A DNA stretch of 35,379 nucleotides from Mycolicibacterium houstonense. GTDB taxonomy: Bacteria > Actinomycetota > Actinomycetes > Mycobacteriales > Mycobacteriaceae. The notes beneath the pieces are model-generated. The model was not told the DNA's origin. It saw only the letters and a program-made list of their open reading frames with translations, and made no database searches. The stretch spans positions 3,907,131 through 3,942,509 of the forward strand of contig NZ_LT546207.1 of the NCBI RefSeq assembly GCF_900078665.2. The letters are read 5' to 3'. Of this stretch, positions 25,652 to 33,232 are shown in pieces (within the stretch, counting starts at the first letter, position 1; each line of letters begins with the position of its first letter). Position numbers and translations under genes: made by a program.

Positions 25652-25682
25652 TTGCATTCCGTACCTAGGTACGGGTTTATCG
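25652..25682 (+). promoter_or_regulatory. MerR-type promoter with 16-bp palindrome
   Basis: TTGCAT (25652-25657) and TTATCG (25677-25682) are 19 bases apart, the long spacing of MerR-activated promoters. The spacer holds the perfect palindrome CCGTACCTAGGTACGG (25659-25674). The ATG of the next gene is seven bases beyond the -10, so the mRNA is probably leaderless. The MerR protein encoded at 26031 is the obvious ligand-responsive activator. Confidence 0.75.
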
Positions 25683-25689
25683 TCGACGT

Positions 25690-26034
25690 ATGGCCAGCGA
25701 GGAAACTACGGGTTGGGTGCCCGATTCGTGCTCGTTACCCACGGTTGATCGGCCGTTGCGGGTGGCCGAGTTCGACGGGCTATTCGGTCAATCGGTGCTG
25801 CGGTCGGTACGGGTGAGTGCCACACGGTTGGATCTTGTGCTGGCCGCCGACGCCGAGGCCGCTGCCCGCGACCTGGCGGCACGCGAAGTCGGCTGCTGCT
25901 CGTTTTTCCGCTTCGACTTCGACACGGCCGGTTCGGATGTGGTGATAAGCATCGGCGTTCCCCCGTCGCACACCGACGTGCTCGACGCCCTCGCACAGCG
26001 GATCGGTGACATGACGACGGGGCAGACGCGGTGA
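25690..26034 (+). CDS. small Cys-Cys protein of the MerR operon (unknown)
   Basis: A 114-residue protein that I cannot assign to a named family. It has an early Cys (DSCSLPTVDRPLRVAEFDGLF), a hydrophobic middle (RLDLVLAADAEAAARDLAARE) and then GCCSFFRFDFDTAG with a vicinal Cys pair at about 68-69, followed by a strand-rich end. No signal peptide or membrane helix is clear. It is first in the operon under the MerR promoter and ends in a GTGA overlap with merR, so it is likely a metal(loid)-binding or detoxifying protein. Function is inference. Confidence 0.7.
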   Translation: MASEETTGWVPDSCSLPTVDRPLRVAEFDGLFGQSVLRSVRVSATRLDLVLAADAEAAARDLAAREVGCCSFFRFDFDTAGSDVVISIGVPPSHTDVLDALAQRIGDMTTGQTR

Positions 26035-26483
26035 GCGACAGCGGATTGCGCAGCGGGCAGGTCGCGGCCGCAGCCGGGGTCAACACCGAGACGCTGCGCT
26101 ACTACGAGCGACGCGGCCTGCTGCGCCAGCCGCAGCGATCACTGGGTGGACACCGCCTATACCCACCGGAAACCGTGACCATGATGCGGGTGATCAAGGC
26201 CGCGCAACGGTTGGGCTTCACCCTCGACGAAGTCGCCGACCTGTTGGCCGCCACCCGACTCGGTAGCCGCTCCGAGGCCGGACTACACACCCGGGCGGCC
26301 ACCAAACTGGCCGAGGTCGACCAGAAGCTCGCCGAACTTACCGCCGTGCGCGACACGCTGCGTGCTGCGCTCGCCGCGGGCTGTGACGACCTCCTCGCCT
26401 GCGCCGAAAGCCCCTGCTGCCCAATACCATTCACCGCAGAACCCGACAACGAGACGAAAGGCGGCACCGGTGGCTGCTGCTGA
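26031..26483 (+). CDS. MerR-family metal-responsive activator
   Basis: A 150-residue MerR protein: winged helix (SGQVAAAAGVNTETLRYYERRGLL in part, residues 7-32, then GGHRLYPPETV), long dimerisation helix (KLAEVDQKLAELTAVRDTLR) and a C-terminal Cys-rich metal loop (GCDDLLACAESPCCPIPF), with a last GGCC. The Cys of classical mercury MerR at the start of the dimer helix (Cys82) is not seen (GSRSEAGLHTRA), so the ligand may not be Hg(II). GTG start overlapping the previous stop. It should bind the palindrome at 25659 and twist the 19-bp spacer upon metal binding. Confidence 0.87.
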   Translation: MSDSGLRSGQVAAAAGVNTETLRYYERRGLLRQPQRSLGGHRLYPPETVTMMRVIKAAQRLGFTLDEVADLLAATRLGSRSEAGLHTRAATKLAEVDQKLAELTAVRDTLRAALAAGCDDLLACAESPCCPIPFTAEPDNETKGGTGGCC

Positions 26484-26802
26484 CGACCGCGCCCGCAAGG
26501 CGTGGTGGGCATCGATCGGCGTCGGGGCGCTGGCATGTGTGGGCTGCTGTGTGGTCGTGCCACTGCTGGCCGCGGCCGGCATCGCCGGCGGTGGCATGCT
26601 GCTCGTCGGTTCCCGGTGGCTAGAGCCACTCGGATTCGCGCTCATCGCCGTCGGAGTCGTCGGGGTGGTCGTGTCACAGATCCGCGCCTACCGCCGACGC
26701 GGAGCCGACACCTGCCAGTGCACTCGTCCGAACACGAACACCAGTTGCCGGTGCCGACGATCACAGCCGGCAGCGGCCCCAGTGCCCGGCCAGGTCTCCT
26801 AG
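26470..26802 (+). CDS. MerT-like small membrane protein with Cys-rich tail
   Basis: A 110-residue protein with two or three membrane helices (about 12-40 and 52-70). The first holds CVGCC (Cys23, Cys26, Cys27), the vicinal pair that mercuric transporters of the MerT/MerF kind carry in their first helix. The cytosolic tail has paired cysteines (TCQC at 82/84, SCRC at 93/95). It may move a thiophilic ion across the membrane. Start GTG at 26470, inside the merR end (14-base overlap). No merA or merB is visible in the window. Confidence 0.7.
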   Translation: MAAADDRARKAWWASIGVGALACVGCCVVVPLLAAAGIAGGGMLLVGSRWLEPLGFALIAVGVVGVVVSQIRAYRRRGADTCQCTRPNTNTSCRCRRSQPAAAPVPGQVS

Positions 26803-26812
26803 GGTCATCACC

Positions 26813-27145
26813 ATGGTGATCCGTTCAATCCTGTTGTTCGTGTTGGCCGCGGTCGCCGAAATCGGAGGCGCGTGGCTGATCTGGCAAGGTGTGCGCGAGC
26901 AACGCGGCTGGCTATGGGCCGGGCTCGGCGTCATCGCACTCGGAATCTACGGGTTTGTCGCCACCCTGCAGCCGGATGCGCATTTCGGCCGGATCCTGGC
27001 CGCCTACGGCGGCGTGTTCGTCGCCGGCTCACTGGCCTGGGGCATGGCGCTGGACGGGTTTCGACCCGACCGCTGGGACATCATCGGCGCCCTGGTCTGC
27101 CTGGCCGGCGTCGCCGTGATCATGTACGGCCCACGCGCGCACTGA
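26813..27145 (+). CDS. YnfA-like (UPF0060) small membrane protein
   Basis: A 110-residue, four-helix protein with the family start [19 protein letters not shown] and the family end [19 protein letters not shown]0060/YnfA proteins resemble small multidrug-resistance (SMR) transporters, and their genes are frequent in resistance islands; the transported compound here is unknown. ATG at 26813, ten bases after the previous stop, so it is part of the MerR operon. Confidence 0.85.
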   Translation: MVIRSILLFVLAAVAEIGGAWLIWQGVREQRGWLWAGLGVIALGIYGFVATLQPDAHFGRILAAYGGVFVAGSLAWGMALDGFRPDRWDIIGALVCLAGVAVIMYGPRAH

Positions 27146-27168
27146 CACTTCCCCAGGAGGGGCATGCT

Positions 27169-27534
27169 GTGATCGAGTTCCTGTCCTGCAGCACCGGCAA
27201 TGTCGTCGGAATCCGGTTCAGCGGCAAGCTGAACCGGCAAACCTACCGCGACGTGCTCGGCCCACGAATCGACTCCCTTCTGGAGCAGTACACCACGTTG
27301 CGGGTGCTGATCCTGATCGACGAATCCTTTGAAGGCTGGACCCTTCCCGCGGCCTGGGCCAACACGATCTTCGACCTCAAACATCGACGTCACTTCGACA
27401 AGATCGCCATGCTGGGCGCCCCGAAATGGGAAGAATGGTGCGTCAAAATACCCGCGGCACTGCTCATCCGCGGTCAACTGAAGACGTTTCCACGCGATCA
27501 ACTCGAACCCGCATGGGACTGGCTTCGCGCATAG
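27169..27534 (+). CDS. SpoIIAA-like (STAS-type) protein
   Basis: A 121-residue soluble protein with the SpoIIAA-like fold pattern: a strand-rich start (VVGIRFSGKLNRQTYRDVLGP), TLRVLILIDESFEGW, a helix with WANTIFDLKHRRHFDKIAMLG, and PKWEEW followed by a last helix (FPRDQLEPAWDWL). Such proteins are thought to bind lipids or act as switches; a link to metal stress is not established. The start is GTG behind AGGAGG. It lies last in the MerR-led run of genes, 23 bases after the YnfA-like gene. Confidence 0.72.
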   Translation: MIEFLSCSTGNVVGIRFSGKLNRQTYRDVLGPRIDSLLEQYTTLRVLILIDESFEGWTLPAAWANTIFDLKHRRHFDKIAMLGAPKWEEWCVKIPAALLIRGQLKTFPRDQLEPAWDWLRA

Positions 27535-27590
27535 CGCCCGCTGAGCGGTCAGGCCAGCGTCAGCCAGCAGCGCCACCACTGGTGGTGGGC

Positions 27591-27706
27591 CTATGTGTGC
27601 GTTGCAGCCGCCGTCGGCGCTTCGGTCGTGGCACCAGCGGCCAGTGGTGTGGTGCGTCCGGCGCGCACACCGTTGGCGATGACGACGATTTCGTGCACCG
27701 TGCCTA
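27591..27706 (-). pseudogene. remnant of a second P1B-ATPase, C-terminal tail only
   Basis: Read on the minus strand this stretch gives DIGTVHEIVVIANGVRAGRT followed by a short tail and TAG at 27591-27593. VHE, IVVIANGVRAGRT match the end of the intact ATPase at 28133 (VHELAEIVVIANGVRAGRT), but three codons (LAE) are missing and the tails differ, so it comes from a different ATPase rather than a fresh copy. The match stops at 27706, where the IS21-type end begins. Confidence 0.7.
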
Positions 27707-27756
27707 TGTCAACCTAAATTGGCTCCGCCTGGGCGGTGTCAGTTGGCCCCGCCTGG
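27707..27756. mobile_element. probable IS21-family end, remnant
   Basis: TGTCAACCTAAATTGGCTCC followed by GCCTGG, and again TGTCAGTTGGCCCCGCCTGG from 27737, are two related copies spaced 30 bases apart. IS21-family insertion sequences begin with TGT and carry such repeated transposase sites inside their ends. The first TGTCA abuts the broken ATPase tail exactly. No transposase gene is left. Based on recalled pattern, not on a search. Confidence 0.4.
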
Positions 27757-27796
27757 AGGCGTGCAGAACTCGCGCGGGTTGAGCGAAGCTGGATGT

Positions 27797-28060
27797 ATGC
27801 GTGTGGAGCTTCTCACGAGCCCGGGGTGTCCGAATGCGGCGGCGGCTCGGCGCTTGCTCGCCGAGTGTCTGTCTGAGGTGGGTATCGCTGACGATGTGGT
27901 GGTGGAAAGGGTCGGTGCATATCCATCGCCGACGGTGCTCGTTGATGGTGTGGATATCATGAAGCCGGGCACTGAGTTGGCAGCTGATGCATGCCGATTG
28001 GACCTTCCGACCAGGGATCGCGTGCTGGCGGCGCTGCGGAGTGCGACACCGTTGACCTGA
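27797..28060 (+). CDS. small thioredoxin-like protein
   Basis: An 87-residue protein with a thioredoxin-like outline: first strand VELLTSPGCPN with a single active-site Cys (CPNA), then a helix AAARRLLAECLSEVG, and YPSPTVLVDGVDIM with the cis-proline loop before the last strands. Similar small proteins stand next to mercury and arsenic genes in actinobacteria. It may be a monothiol redox protein or a metal carrier. ATG at 27797; the ATG four bases upstream is out of frame. A hairpin follows at 28067. Confidence 0.7.
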   Translation: MRVELLTSPGCPNAAAARRLLAECLSEVGIADDVVVERVGAYPSPTVLVDGVDIMKPGTELAADACRLDLPTRDRVLAALRSATPLT

Positions 28061-28066
28061 TCGATC

Positions 28067-28081
28067 CGGGGTTTCACCCCG
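28067..28081. terminator. hairpin between convergent genes
   Basis: CGGGGTTTCACCCCG: six perfect pairs and a three-base loop, seven bases after the thioredoxin-like stop and about 50 bases after the end of the ATPase gene on the other strand. It could end transcription from either side. Confidence 0.5.
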
Positions 28082-28132
28082 TTGCTCGGCCGACCCCTCT
28101 TGGCTGTGACGTGATCCTGTTGCGCCCCGAGT

Positions 28133-30109
28133 TCAACTGGCTGTCGTGGTTTCCTGGGTGCGGGTGTGTGCCAGCCGGTGGGAGTCGGTTCCGGTTTCGA
28201 TGATGGCGCCCCGGAGGGGTTTGGTGCGTCCGGCGCGGACCCCGTTGGCGATGACGACGATTTCGGCGAGTTCGTGCACGGCGACGACCGCGGCCAACCC
28301 CAGCATCCCGGTGAGGGCGAGCGGAATGAGTACCGTGATCAGGCCCAGTGAGAGGCCGACGTTTTGCAGCATGATGCGCCGGGCACGGCGGGCGTGGGCG
28401 AAGGCTTGGGTGAGGTGGCGCAGGTCTTCACCCATGAGGGCGACGTCGGCGGTTTCGATCGCCACGTCGGTGCCCATTGCGCCCATGGCGATGCCGAGGT
28501 CTGCGGTGGCCAGGGCGGGGGCGTCGTTGACGCCGTCACCGACCATGGCCGTCGAGGAATGTTGGCGCAGTTGACTAATCAGCGCGGCCTTGTCTTCGGG
28601 CCGCAGATCAGCATGCACCGTATCGATCCCCACCTGCTTGGCCAGGGCGGTCGCGGTCGCTTGGTTGTCACCGGTCAGCATCGCCACCTGATAACCCCCA
28701 CGGCGTAACGCCTCGACGACCCGGGCGGCTTCGGGCCGTAGTTCGTCACGCACCGCGACCGCCCCAATGACCTGACCGTTGTCTTCGACCAGCACCGCGG
28801 TCGCCCCGGCGGCCTGCATCTTGGCGACCTGTTCGGCCAGCGGGCCGGGATCGAGCCAGCCGGGCCGACCGAGCCGCAACCGGCGGCCGTCGCGATACCC
28901 GGTGAGGCCGGCGCCGGTGACCGCCTCCACCTCCTCGGCGGGTCGGACCGGGCCCTCGGCGGCGGCGAGGATCGCTGCAGCCAGGGGGTGTTCGCTGCGG
29001 GCCTCCAACGCCGCCGCGACCTCCAGCACATGCTCGCGGGTGGCGCCGTTGGTGGTGGCGACGTCGATGACGGTGGGCTTGTTGGCAGTCAATGTGCCGG
29101 TCTTATCCAGCGCCACGGTGCGGACCGCGCCCAGGGCTTCCAGCGCCGCGCCGCCCTTGACCAGGACGCCGAGCTTGCTGGCCGCGCCGATCGCGGCGAC
29201 CACGGTGACCGGCACCGAGATCGCCAGCGCGCATGGGGAGGCCGCCACCAGCACCACCAGGGCGCGTTCGATCCACACCAGCGGATCACCCAACACGCTG
29301 CCGATGGCCGCGATGAGGACGCCGGCGATCATGATCGTCGGGACCAGGGGTTTGGCGATGCGGTCGGCCAGGCGCTGGGCTTCGCCCTTGCGGGACTGCT
29401 CGGCCTCCACGATGGCCACAATGCGGGCCAGCGAGTTGTCGGCGGCGCTGCTGGTGACCTCGACCTCGAGCACCCCGGTGCCGTTGATCGACCCGGCGAA
29501 CACCTCATCACCGGGCCCGGCCTCCACCGGCACGGATTCGCCGGTGATCGCCGAAACATCCAGCGCGGTACGGCCTGAGACGATGACCCCGTCGGTGGCG
29601 ACGCGTTCACCGGGTTTGACCAGCATCCGGTCACCCACCCGCAATTCGCTTGGCGGGATGATGGTTTCGGCGCCGTCGCGCAGGACGGTGGCCTCATCGG
29701 GCACCAGCGACAACAGGGCGCGCAGGCCGCGGCGGGTGCGGGCCAGCGAGTATTCTTCGAGACCTTCGCTGATGGAGAACAGGAACGCCAGCATGGCGGC
29801 CTCGCCGACCTCGCCGAGGATCACTGCGCCGACCGCGGCGATCGTCATCAGCGTGCCGACCCCGATCTTGCCTTGGGTCAGCCGGCGCAGCGTCGAGGGC
29901 ACGAACGTGTAGGCCCCGATCGCCAACGCCAGCGCATACAACCCGATTTCGACCGGGCGGGGCCCGCCGGCCCCGCCGACCACATACCCGGCCAGCAGCA
30001 CCACACCCGCCACCGCGGCGGCGCGCAGTTCGGTGATCTCCCAGAGCCGTTCGGGTTCGTGCTCGTCGTCGCTACGTTCGTCGCTGCCGCAGCCACACGC
30101 CTCACTCAT
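28133..30109 (-). CDS. P1B-type heavy-metal ATPase (CadA/CtpG-like)
   Basis: A 658-residue P1B ATPase. The metal-binding membrane motif is SPCAL (VVLVAASPCALAISV), the phosphorylated Asp is in DKTGTLTANKP, the P1B-specific His-Pro is in SEHPLAAAIL, and GDGVNDAPALATADLGIAMG ends the P domain. The actuator motif is TGES. The N-terminus has no full CxxC domain, only CGCG followed by an acidic, His-containing stretch. The start is MSEACGCG (30109), which overlaps the repressor stop as ATGA. Zn2+, Cd2+ or Pb2+ efflux is most likely, given SPC and the CmtR-like partner. Confidence 0.92.
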   Translation of the reverse strand: MSEACGCGSDERSDDEHEPERLWEITELRAAAVAGVVLLAGYVVGGAGGPRPVEIGLYALALAIGAYTFVPSTLRRLTQGKIGVGTLMTIAAVGAVILGEVGEAAMLAFLFSISEGLEEYSLARTRRGLRALLSLVPDEATVLRDGAETIIPPSELRVGDRMLVKPGERVATDGVIVSGRTALDVSAITGESVPVEAGPGDEVFAGSINGTGVLEVEVTSSAADNSLARIVAIVEAEQSRKGEAQRLADRIAKPLVPTIMIAGVLIAAIGSVLGDPLVWIERALVVLVAASPCALAISVPVTVVAAIGAASKLGVLVKGGAALEALGAVRTVALDKTGTLTANKPTVIDVATTNGATREHVLEVAAALEARSEHPLAAAILAAAEGPVRPAEEVEAVTGAGLTGYRDGRRLRLGRPGWLDPGPLAEQVAKMQAAGATAVLVEDNGQVIGAVAVRDELRPEAARVVEALRRGGYQVAMLTGDNQATATALAKQVGIDTVHADLRPEDKAALISQLRQHSSTAMVGDGVNDAPALATADLGIAMGAMGTDVAIETADVALMGEDLRHLTQAFAHARRARRIMLQNVGLSLGLITVLIPLALTGMLGLAAVVAVHELAEIVVIANGVRAGRTKPLRGAIIETGTDSHRLAHTRTQETTTAS

Positions 30110-30483
30110 CGAGCAACCTTCTTCCGCTGATCGGGGAGGCCGTAGTTGGGGCACAACGCCACCGCGTTGCCGGTGGCCTCCAGCACCGCCTCGGCCGCGC
30201 GCAACATCTCCAGCAGCTCCGGGCGGGCCAGCCGATACACCGAGGCGCGGCCCTGCGGCCGGAAATCCACCAACCCGCAGTCACGCAGGCAGGCCAGATG
30301 CGCCGACACCGTCGACTGCGCCAACCCCAACTCGCCCGTCAGATCCACCACCCGGGCCTCACCACCCGCCAGGCGGCGCAGGATCGCCAACCGGGTCGCA
30401 TCCGAGAGGCTGTGAAACAACGCCGTCGCCGCATCCACATTCCCGCACACCGCGGGATCGACCGAACCACTTTTCATCGCCAC
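30106..30483 (-). CDS. ArsR-family Cd/Pb-type repressor (CmtR-like)
   Basis: A 125-residue ArsR/SmtB protein (LFHSLSDATRLAILRRLAGGE). ACLRDCGLV carries two Cys four residues apart in the recognition helix, as in M. tuberculosis CmtR (Cys57, Cys61), and a late Cys in VALCPNYG matches CmtR Cys102. So it probably senses Cd(II)/Pb(II) and controls the ATPase gene with which it overlaps by four bases. In M. tuberculosis CmtR likewise controls CtpG. The GTG at 30483 is six bases from a TATCAT -10, so a leaderless mRNA is likely; an ATG at 30477 is the alternative. Confidence 0.85.
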   Translation of the reverse strand: MAMKSGSVDPAVCGNVDAATALFHSLSDATRLAILRRLAGGEARVVDLTGELGLAQSTVSAHLACLRDCGLVDFRPQGRASVYRLARPELLEMLRAAEAVLEATGNAVALCPNYGLPDQRKKVAR

Positions 30484-30489
30484 ATAACG

Positions 30490-30520
30490 ATGATAGCGTC
30501 CAATGCTATTGATCGGTCAA
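30490..30520 (-). promoter_or_regulatory. cmtR-like promoter with inverted repeat in the spacer
   Basis: On the minus strand TTGACC (30520-30515) and TATCAT (30495-30490) are 19 bases apart. The inverted repeat ATAGC-7-GCTAT (30493-30509) lies between them and over the -10, six bases before the GTG. Probable site of autorepression by the CmtR-like protein. Confidence 0.55.
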
Positions 30521-30578
30521 CCTCGCCAACATCGATGCCATGCGATATAGCCGCCGATCCCACGAAAGAGGTATCTGA

Positions 30579-31241
30579 ATGGCGCGCGCCAGCCGCATGT
30601 TGCTCACCGCGTTCGTCATCGCCGCGATGGCGATCGGTGCGCTGGTCTACCTGTCGGTGCGCGACCGTGACTCGACCGCCCCAGCGCAGTCCGATACCAG
30701 CGAGATCGGGCAGGTGGTGCGGGAGAACAGTCACCGGCTCAACTCGGTGCCTGAGAGCAAGGTGACGTTCGTGGAGTTTCTCGACTTCGAATGTGAGGGT
30801 TGCCGCGCGGTTTACCCGGAGATCGAAAAGTTGCGGGCTGAATACGGGGACCGGGTGAATTTCGTGATCCGCCACTTCCCGCTGCCAGCGCACGTCAACG
30901 CCGAGCGGGCCGCCCGGGCCGTGGAAGCCGCCGCCCAGCAGGGCCAGCTGGAGGCGGTGTATCGCAAAATGTATGACACCCAGGCTCAGTGGGGTGAAAA
31001 GCAAACCCCGGCCGATGACGTATTCCGTGGATTCGCAGCAGAACTCGGCCTGGATATGGCCGCTTTCGACGCGGCCTACGCCGATCCCGCCACGCTGGAG
31101 CGCATCCGGCTCGACATGGCCGACGGCCGGGCCTTGGGGGTGCAGGGCACGCCGACGTTTTTCCTCAACGGCACCCGCATCCAACCGCACAGCTATGAAG
31201 ACCTCGCCAAGGCCCTTGATCAAGCGCTCGCCGAGAACTAA
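30579..31241 (+). CDS. DsbA-family thiol oxidoreductase, membrane-anchored
   Basis: A 220-residue protein with an N-terminal membrane anchor or signal (LLTAFVIAAMAIGALVYLSV, residues 8-27) and a thioredoxin-4/DsbA domain outside the membrane: VTFVEFLDFECEGCRAVYPE with the active CxxC (Cys72-Cys75) and cis-Pro in VQGTPTFFLNG. It should form or reshuffle disulphides in the cell envelope. GAAAGAGG precedes the ATG. It is divergent from the CmtR-like gene and first of four plus-strand genes; disulphide enzymes often come with envelope metal resistance. Confidence 0.88.
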   Translation: MARASRMLLTAFVIAAMAIGALVYLSVRDRDSTAPAQSDTSEIGQVVRENSHRLNSVPESKVTFVEFLDFECEGCRAVYPEIEKLRAEYGDRVNFVIRHFPLPAHVNAERAARAVEAAAQQGQLEAVYRKMYDTQAQWGEKQTPADDVFRGFAAELGLDMAAFDAAYADPATLERIRLDMADGRALGVQGTPTFFLNGTRIQPHSYEDLAKALDQALAEN

Positions 31242-31322
31242 CCGCGCCGTCCCACGTCCATCGGCTTTAACGCCCATCTCCACATCGGCACCTATCCCAG
31301 TCCCGGCCAGGAGGTTTCACCC

Positions 31323-31934
31323 ATGCCCGCCACCGCGCTCATCTTCTACGTGATCTTTGCCGTCTTAGGGTTCGGCTGGCGCAGTTGGACCCAATACCGC
31401 CACACCGGATCCACCGGATTCCGCGGCATCCACGGTCGGCCCGGGTCGCTGCAATGGTTGGCCGGTGTCGGATTCATCGCCGCCATCCTCGCCGGGGCGG
31501 CCGCGCCCCTGCTGCAACTGCTCGACATCCTCACCCCGATGGCCGTGCTTGATGCGCCGTGGATCCAGACCACCGGCATAGTGCTGGCCGTCGCCGGGAT
31601 CGCCGCCACCGTCCACGCCCAACGCGACATGGGCCCATCGTGGCGCATCGGAGTGGACCCCAGCGAAACAACCACATTGGTGCGCCACGGCGTGTTCGCG
31701 CTGGTACGCAACCCCATCTTCACCGCCATGCTGATCTTCGCCGCCGGCATCACCCTGATCACCCCAAACCCGCTTGCCCTGGCCGCCTTCGCCGTCTTGT
31801 GGGCCACGATCGAACTGCAGGTACGAGTGGTCGAAGAGCCCTACCTCAACACCATCCACGGCCAGGCCTACCGGGACTACTGTGGGGCTGTCGGCCGGTT
31901 CGTTCCCTACATCGGACGCCGCCTGACCGTCTGA
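31323..31934 (+). CDS. isoprenylcysteine/phospholipid methyltransferase-like membrane protein
   Basis: A 203-residue membrane protein of the ICMT/PEMT family. Several helices (about 3-18, 42-65, 78-95, 135-160), then the family motif: GVFALVRNPIFTAMLIFAAG and, near the end, VVEEPYLNTIHGQAYRDYCGAVGRFVPYIGR, which form the SAM and substrate sites. It may methylate a membrane lipid or a thiol compound; bacterial members are little known. CAGGAGG precedes the ATG. The SAM methyltransferase gene follows 20 bases later. Confidence 0.82.
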   Translation: MPATALIFYVIFAVLGFGWRSWTQYRHTGSTGFRGIHGRPGSLQWLAGVGFIAAILAGAAAPLLQLLDILTPMAVLDAPWIQTTGIVLAVAGIAATVHAQRDMGPSWRIGVDPSETTTLVRHGVFALVRNPIFTAMLIFAAGITLITPNPLALAAFAVLWATIELQVRVVEEPYLNTIHGQAYRDYCGAVGRFVPYIGRRLTV

Positions 31935-31954
31935 CCGCCGACGCGAGGTGAACC

Positions 31955-32590
31955 ATGCCCACCGATGATCGCACCGCCCGCTGGAACCGGTACTGGGACA
32001 AGAAATCTCGCACCTATGACCGTGAGATCGGGTTCTTCGACCGCCACCTGTTCGGCGACTCCCGCCAATGGGTCTGCAGCCAAGCCACCGGCGACGTCCT
32101 GGAGGTCGCGATCGGCACCGGACTCAACCTTGCCTTCTACCCCGAGAACGTCACCCTGACCGGGATCGACTGGAGCCAGCAGATGCTCGACATCGCCCGC
32201 CAACGCGCCGCCGACCTCGGTCACCCCGCCACCCTGCAACAAGCCGACGCGCATCACCTGCCGTTCGACGATGCCAGCTTCGACACCGTCGTCTGCACCT
32301 TCGGGCTCTGCGCCATCCCCGACCACACCCAAGCCCTCACCGAAATGACCCGAGTCCTGCGCCCCGGCGGAAAACTCATCCTCGTCGACCACATCCGCAG
32401 CAGCACCGCCCCAGTCCGAGCCGTGCAGCGGGGCCTCGAACTATTCACCATTCCCCTCGGCGGCGAACACTTCCTACGTCGCCCCCTAGAGCACCTGCGG
32501 GCCGCGACCGACCTCGCGATCGACCATCGTGAGCGGTTCACACTCGGCCTCGTCGAACGCGTCGTCGCCCACAAAACCCCTGCCACCTGA
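31955..32590 (+). CDS. class-I SAM-dependent methyltransferase (UbiE/PEMT-like)
   Basis: A 211-residue Rossmann methyltransferase: motif I VLEVAIGTGLNLAFYP (residues about 48-63), acidic loop LTGIDWSQQMLDIARQRA, ADAHHLPFDDASFDTVVCTFGLC, and VLRPGGKLILVDH. The form is that of UbiE/COQ5 or bacterial phosphatidylethanolamine N-methyltransferases. The three conserved cysteines that define ArsM are not evident and the protein is shorter, so arsenite methylation is not supported. It follows the membrane methyltransferase closely and the two may act in sequence on a lipid. Confidence 0.85.
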   Translation: MPTDDRTARWNRYWDKKSRTYDREIGFFDRHLFGDSRQWVCSQATGDVLEVAIGTGLNLAFYPENVTLTGIDWSQQMLDIARQRAADLGHPATLQQADAHHLPFDDASFDTVVCTFGLCAIPDHTQALTEMTRVLRPGGKLILVDHIRSSTAPVRAVQRGLELFTIPLGGEHFLRRPLEHLRAATDLAIDHRERFTLGLVERVVAHKTPAT

Positions 32591-32644
32591 CCTGCCCTGC
32601 AGCCAAGGGGTCCGAGCGGGACACCATCACGAAAGCAGCCGCAC

Positions 32645-33193
32645 ATGACCGAATTCACCAGACGCGCCGCACTTGCCCTACTCAGTGGGGCAGGGGCGAT
32701 CGCCGCACTGGGATACCTGTTGCGCACCAACAGTATTCGCATGCCCACCGGGAACGCCAACGGTCCCGGCATGATGGGCGGAGTCTCCGGCACCGACATG
32801 GATCGCTACATGACCATGTTCGCCCGCCACACCGAACTGCGCCGCACCGTGGAAAACATCCCCGGAGGCATCCGTACCACCACCGAATCCGACGCCCCCG
32901 ATCTCGTCGCGCAACTGCACGCCCACGTCTCCTCGATGTATCAGCATCTCGACCAAGGCGCCGAAGTGAGCTGCATGAGTCAAAGCCTGCCCACCCTGTT
33001 CCGCCATGCAACCGACTACCAGCGGCGAATCACACTGACACCTAACGGAGTTATCGCCACCGAGACCTCCTCCGACCCCGAGCTCACCAACACCATCCGC
33101 GCCCACGCACACGAAGTCACCGGCTTCGTCACCGACGGCATGCCCGCCATGATGGGCCCGATGATGGGCGGCCGCGGAATGATGGGCTCCTGA
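32645..33193 (+). CDS. Met-rich exported protein, probable Tat substrate
   Basis: A 182-residue protein. The N-terminus TRRAALALLSGAGAIAALGYLL has a twin-arginine start and hydrophobic core, so export by Tat is likely. Met-rich stretches lie at both ends (GPGMMGGVSGTDMDRYMTMF; MMGPMMGGRGMMGS), with several His between (HTELRR, HAHVSSMYQHLD, HAHEVTG). Met clusters outside the membrane usually bind Cu(I)/Ag(I). A Cys in VSCMSQ is single. I do not know the family. It is the last gene of the island, 54 bases behind the methyltransferase. Copper binding is inference. Confidence 0.75.
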   Translation: MTEFTRRAALALLSGAGAIAALGYLLRTNSIRMPTGNANGPGMMGGVSGTDMDRYMTMFARHTELRRTVENIPGGIRTTTESDAPDLVAQLHAHVSSMYQHLDQGAEVSCMSQSLPTLFRHATDYQRRITLTPNGVIATETSSDPELTNTIRAHAHEVTGFVTDGMPAMMGPMMGGRGMMGS

Positions 33194-33232
33194 ATCGTCG
33201 CGTCAACCAGAACGCACCAACCAACCCCTAAC

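Noticed and set aside
26031..26802. A classical mercury (mer) operon
   Set aside because: No merA, merB or merP in the window and the MerR protein lacks the Cys82 equivalent, so mercury specificity is not supported.
28779..29912. 377-residue plus-strand frame opposite the P1B ATPase
   Set aside because: Ser/Ala/Thr/Pro-rich shadow; the minus strand has all P-type ATPase motifs.
31955..32590. Methyltransferase as arsenite methylase ArsM
   Set aside because: Protein is shorter and the conserved arsenic-binding cysteines of ArsM cannot be placed; UbiE/PEMT-like motifs fit better.
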